Part shown: positions 56,444 to 64,000 of the stretch, in pieces
How the letters are laid out: each line of letters begins with the position of its first letter
Numbering within the stretch: position 1 is the stretch's first letter
DNA from: JACDEA01 sp963742585
GTDB lineage: Bacteria > Actinomycetota > Acidimicrobiia > Acidimicrobiales > JACDEA01
DNA length: 64,000 bases
Direction of reading: 5' to 3'
Assembly (NCBI GenBank): GCA_963742585.1
Contig: CAVUMI010000006.1
Coordinates: 744,001 to 808,000 of the forward strand
Notes under the pieces: generated by a model
What the model saw: the letters and a program-made list of their open reading frames with translations, nothing else
Databases searched by the model: none
Told to the model about the DNA's origin: nothing
Made by a program: the position numbers and the translations under genes

Positions 56444-59400
56444 TTGCCGTCTCGGCTCGCTCAACGCGAACGTTTTTCTTTTGCCAACCTCGAGGAGGTC
56501 CTTGACCTCCCGAATCTGATCTCCATCCAGCGGGACAGTTTCCAGTGGTTCCTCGACCGCGGCCTGGCCGACACCTTCCGGGACATCAGCCCGATCGAGG
56601 ACTTCACCGGTCAGCTGCGACTCGAGCTCGAGTTCGACCCGCAGGACCCCGACCTTCGCCCCCCGCCCAAGTTCACGGTCGAGGAGTGCAAGGAGAAGGA
56701 CATGACCTTCGCCGCGCCGATCTTCGTGCGGGCGCGGTTCATGAACGCCACGACGGGCGAGATCAAGGAACAGACCGTCTTCATGGGCGACTTCCCGATG
56801 ATGACGGACAAGGGCACCTTCATCATCAACGGCACCGAGCGCGTCGTCGTCTCCCAGCTCGTCCGTAGCCCCGGCGTCATCTTCCAGCCGGGCCGTGACG
56901 CCAAGACCATCGTCACCGGCACCATCCATCCCTACCGGGGTGAGTGGATCGAGTTCGACGTCGAGGCCAAGCCGGGCAAGGACATCACCGCGGGTACGTG
57001 TGTCGCCCGCAAGCGTCGCCTGAGCATCTTCATCCTCCTGCGCGCGCTGGGCTTTGAGGACGAGGCGTTCCTCGAGCGCTTCGTCCGCCACTTCGACTTC
57101 CTCTCCGGGCAGTGGGAGAAGGAGCGCGACCTGGCGCCGACGCGTGAGGAAGCGCTGGTCGAGATCTACAAGCGGGCCCGCCCCGGCGAGCCGCCCGCAG
57201 TCGAGTCGGCCAAGGCCTATTTTGAGAACGCCTTCTTCAACAACAAGCGCTACGACCTCACCCGCGTCGGTCGCTACAAGCTGAACCGCAAGCTCGGCCC
57301 GGAGATCGAGAAGATCGCCGGGATCCTGGGCCTGGGCAGCAGCCTCGAGCGCCCCAATCCGACGCAGGGCGTCCTGAGCCCCAGTGAGGTTCTCGCCGCG
57401 GCTACCTACATGCTGCACCTGGCCAACGGCGAGCCCGGTTACCGGCTCGACGACCAGGACCACTTCGCCAACCGCCGCATCCGGTCGGTGGGCGAGCTGA
57501 TCCAGAACCAGGTGCGCGTCGGGCTCTCGCGTATGGAGCGCGTCGTGCGTGAGCGCATGACCACGCAGGACGTCGAGGCCATCACGCCCCAGACCCTCAT
57601 CAACATCCGGCCGGTGGTTGCCGCCATCAAGGAGTTCTTCGGCACCAGCCAGCTGAGCCAGTTCATGGACCAGGTGAACCCGCTGTCGGGCCTCACCCAC
57701 AAGCGTCGCCTGTCAGCCCTCGGGCCCGGCGGCCTCTCCCGTGAGCGCGCCGGCTTCGAGGTGCGAGACGTGCACACGTCGCACTACGGCCGTATGTGTC
57801 CGATCGAGACGCCGGAAGGCCCGAACATCGGTCTCCAGGGCAACCTGGCCACCTACGGCCGGGTCAACGAGTACGGCTTCATCGAGACGCCGTACCGCAA
57901 GGTCGTCAACGGCCGGGTTACCGACGACATCGTCTACCTCGCCGCCGACGAGGAGGAAGAGCACGTCATCGCGCAGGCCAACGCGTCCACCGACGCCAAG
58001 GGCAACTTCCTCGACGAGCGCGTGCTCGTCCGCCGCGGGCCCCAGGGCGCCGGCGTGCGCGTCGGTGCGTCGACCACCTCCTACGGCACCACGAGCGAGA
58101 TCGACTTCGTGCCACCGGCCGAGGTCGACCTCATGGACGTCTCGCCCAAGCAGATCGTGTCCGTGTCCACCGCGCTGATTCCGTTCATCGAGCACGACGA
58201 CGCCAACCGTGCGCTGATGGGCGCCAACATGCAGAAGCAGGCCGTGCCGCTGGTGCGGCCTGAGGCGCCGTACATCGGCACCGGCGTTGAAGCTCGCGCC
58301 GCTCGCGATGCCGGCGACGTGATCGTCGCCGAAGGCAGTGGGCGGGTCAGCGATGTCACCGGCGACCACATCACCGTCGACTACGACAGCTCGCTCGGTA
58401 AAAAGGTCTACCGGCTGGCCAAGTTCCGCCGCTCGAATCAGAACACCTGCATCAACCAGCGAGTGGTGGTCGATGAAGGCCAGACGGTCAAGGCCGGCGA
58501 CGTGCTGGTCGACGGGCCGTCGACGCAGGCTGGGGAGCTCGGCCTGGGCAAGAACCTGCTCGTGGCCTTCATGCCGTGGGAGGGCTACAACTTCGAAGAC
58601 GCCATCATCCTGAGCGAGCGCCTTGTGAAGGACGACGTCCTCACGTCGATTCATATCGAGGAGCACGAGGTCGACGCCCGCGACACCAAGCTGGGCGCGG
58701 AAGAGATCACCCGGGACATCCCGAACCTCTCCGAGGAGATCCTCAAGGACCTCGACGAGCGCGGCATCATCCGCATCGGGGCTGAGGTCGACGCCGGCGA
58801 CGTCCTGGTCGGCAAGGTCACCCCCAAGGGCGAGACCGAGCTGACGCCCGAAGAGCGGCTACTCCGCGCCATCTTCGGTGAGAAGGCACGGGAGGTCCGC
58901 GACACCAGCCTCAAGGTTCCGCACGGCGAGTCGGGCAAGGTCATCGACGTCCGCGTGTTCTCACGCGAGGACGCTCACGAACTGCCGCCCGGCGTCAACC
59001 AGTTGGTCCGGGTCTACGTCGCTCAGAAGCGCAAGATCAGCGAAGGCGACAAGCTGGCCGGCCGCCACGGCAACAAGGGCGTCATCTCCAAGATCCTCCC
59101 GGTCGAGGACATGCCGTACATGGCCGACGGCACCCCGGTCGACATCATCCTCAACCCGCTCGGCGTCCCGAGCCGCATGAACGTGGGTCAGGTACTCGAG
59201 AGCCATCTCGGGTACGCCGCTCGTTGGGGTTGGACCAACCCGGGCGAGAAGGAGGCGGTGGGCGAGCCGCCCGTGCGCGGCACCGAGCGCAAGACGCGGC
59301 CTATCACCGACCCTGCGGTCTGGGTGGCCACGCCGGTGTTCGACGGCGCCCACTGGGATGAAGAGGACGACGCCGGTAAACACCCCACGATCCAGAAGAT

Positions 59401-60009
59401 CTTCGAGAACATGAATCCCGAAGGCGCCGATGGCCAGCGGCTGATCGGCACCGACGGCAAGATCCAGCTGTTCAACGGTCGTACCGGTGAGCCCTACGAC
59501 AACCAGATCAGCGTCGGCTACGTGTACATCCTGAAGCTGGCTCACCTCGTCGACGACAAGATCCACGCCCGTTCGACGGGCCCGTACTCGATGATCACGC
59601 AGCAGCCCTTGGGTGGTAAGGCCCAGTTCGGCGGTCAGCGCTTCGGTGAGATGGAAGTGTGGGCGCTCGAGGCCTACGGCGCCGCCTACGCGCTGCAAGA
59701 GCTGCTCACGATCAAGTCCGACGACGTCCTCGGCCGTGTGAAGGTCTATGAGGCGATCGTCAAGGGCGAGAACATCCCCGAGCCCGGCATTCCCGAGAGC
59801 TTCAAGGTTCTCATCAAGGAGATGCAGTCGCTCTGCCTCAACGTCGAGGTGCTGTCGACCACCGGCGAAGAGATCGAGATGCGGGAGCTCGACGAGGACA
59901 TCTTCCGTACCGCGGAGGAGCTGGGCATCGACATCAGCCGGCCGGAACGCGGGTCGGACGAAGAGGACGAACGACGTGCCGCGGAACGCGGAGCGAGGAG
60001 CACCTGGTA

Positions 60010-60010
<1 letters not shown>
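56444..60010 (+). CDS. rpoB: DNA-directed RNA polymerase subunit beta
   Basis: 1,188 residues from TTG 56444; GAGGAG lies 7-12 bp upstream and the product starts MPSRLAQRERFSFANLEEVL. Core parts: NGTERVVVSQLVRSPGVIF, the rifampicin pocket SQLSQFMDQVNPLSGLTHKR (Val at E. coli Asn518; Asp516, His526 and Ser531 kept), GDKLAGRHGNKGVISKILP, and KAQFGGQRFGEMEVWALEAY. The C-terminus is acidic (RPERGSDEEDERRAAERGAR). No frameshift. One base overlap with rpoC (TAATG). Driven by two upstream promoters rather than by the rplJL transcript. Confidence 0.98.

Positions 60011-64000
<3,990 letters not shown>

Overview
The window is 64 kb of GC-rich DNA from a member of the Actinomycetota. The gene set (tRNA-Thr, tRNA-Met, rpmG, tRNA-Trp, secE-nusG-rplKA-rplJL and rpoBC in the actinobacterial order, a TIGR03085-type thiol-transferase fold protein, an SCO4226-type nickel-binding protein, many leaderless TAnnnT promoters) suggests an uncultivated lineage such as class Acidimicrobiia. 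That class is an inference from gene content and style, not from a phylogeny.

Layout. (1) 1-2905: a partial secreted protein and homogentisate dioxygenase on the minus strand, then two overlapping plus-strand secreted proteins, the second with a PKD-like domain. (2) 3040-13122: a complex I operon nuoABCD-HIJKLMN that lacks nuoE, nuoF and nuoG, followed by a MidA/NDUFAF7-type methyltransferase (13279-14325), a family that assists complex I assembly elsewhere. (3) 14351-26403: a carotenoid oxygenase, SnoaL-like protein and SDR operon; acetyl-CoA synthetase with a HAD phosphatase; HtpX; an M23 peptidase; a CASTOR/POLLUX-type channel coupled to NhaA; a TIGR03085 protein and YajQ on the minus strand; then tRNA-Tyr. 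(4) 26591-40956: a four-gene secreted or surface operon dominated by a repeat protein of about 3,980 residues, with two tandem paralogous membrane-anchored proteins at its end. (5) 41069-47155: a GH15 glycosidase, GNAT, two tRNAs, a two-component system, L33, and an ECF sigma factor with an anti-sigma. (6) 47193-64000: tRNA-Trp, secE, nusG, rplK, rplA, rplJ, rplL, a 5.6 kb insert (lipoprotein, cyclase/AAA/LuxR regulator, DUF4242 protein, acyl-CoA dehydrogenase), then rpoB and a truncated rpoC.

Sequence quality matters here. At least 15 genes or gene segments, including nuoD and nuoN, need one-base shifts to give a family-like protein, and some pairs of indels share the same sequence context. 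I treat these as probable sequencing or assembly errors and annotate the whole gene each time.

Most unusual signals: a small palindromic repeat family with GTGTCGGTG...CACCGACAC ends (four copies, one read through inside the L10 coding sequence); the giant repeat protein and its operon; complex I without its NADH module; a palindrome that forms two symmetric leaderless promoters; paired CAGRTCTG operators; and a tRNA-like relic abutting the sigma factor start.
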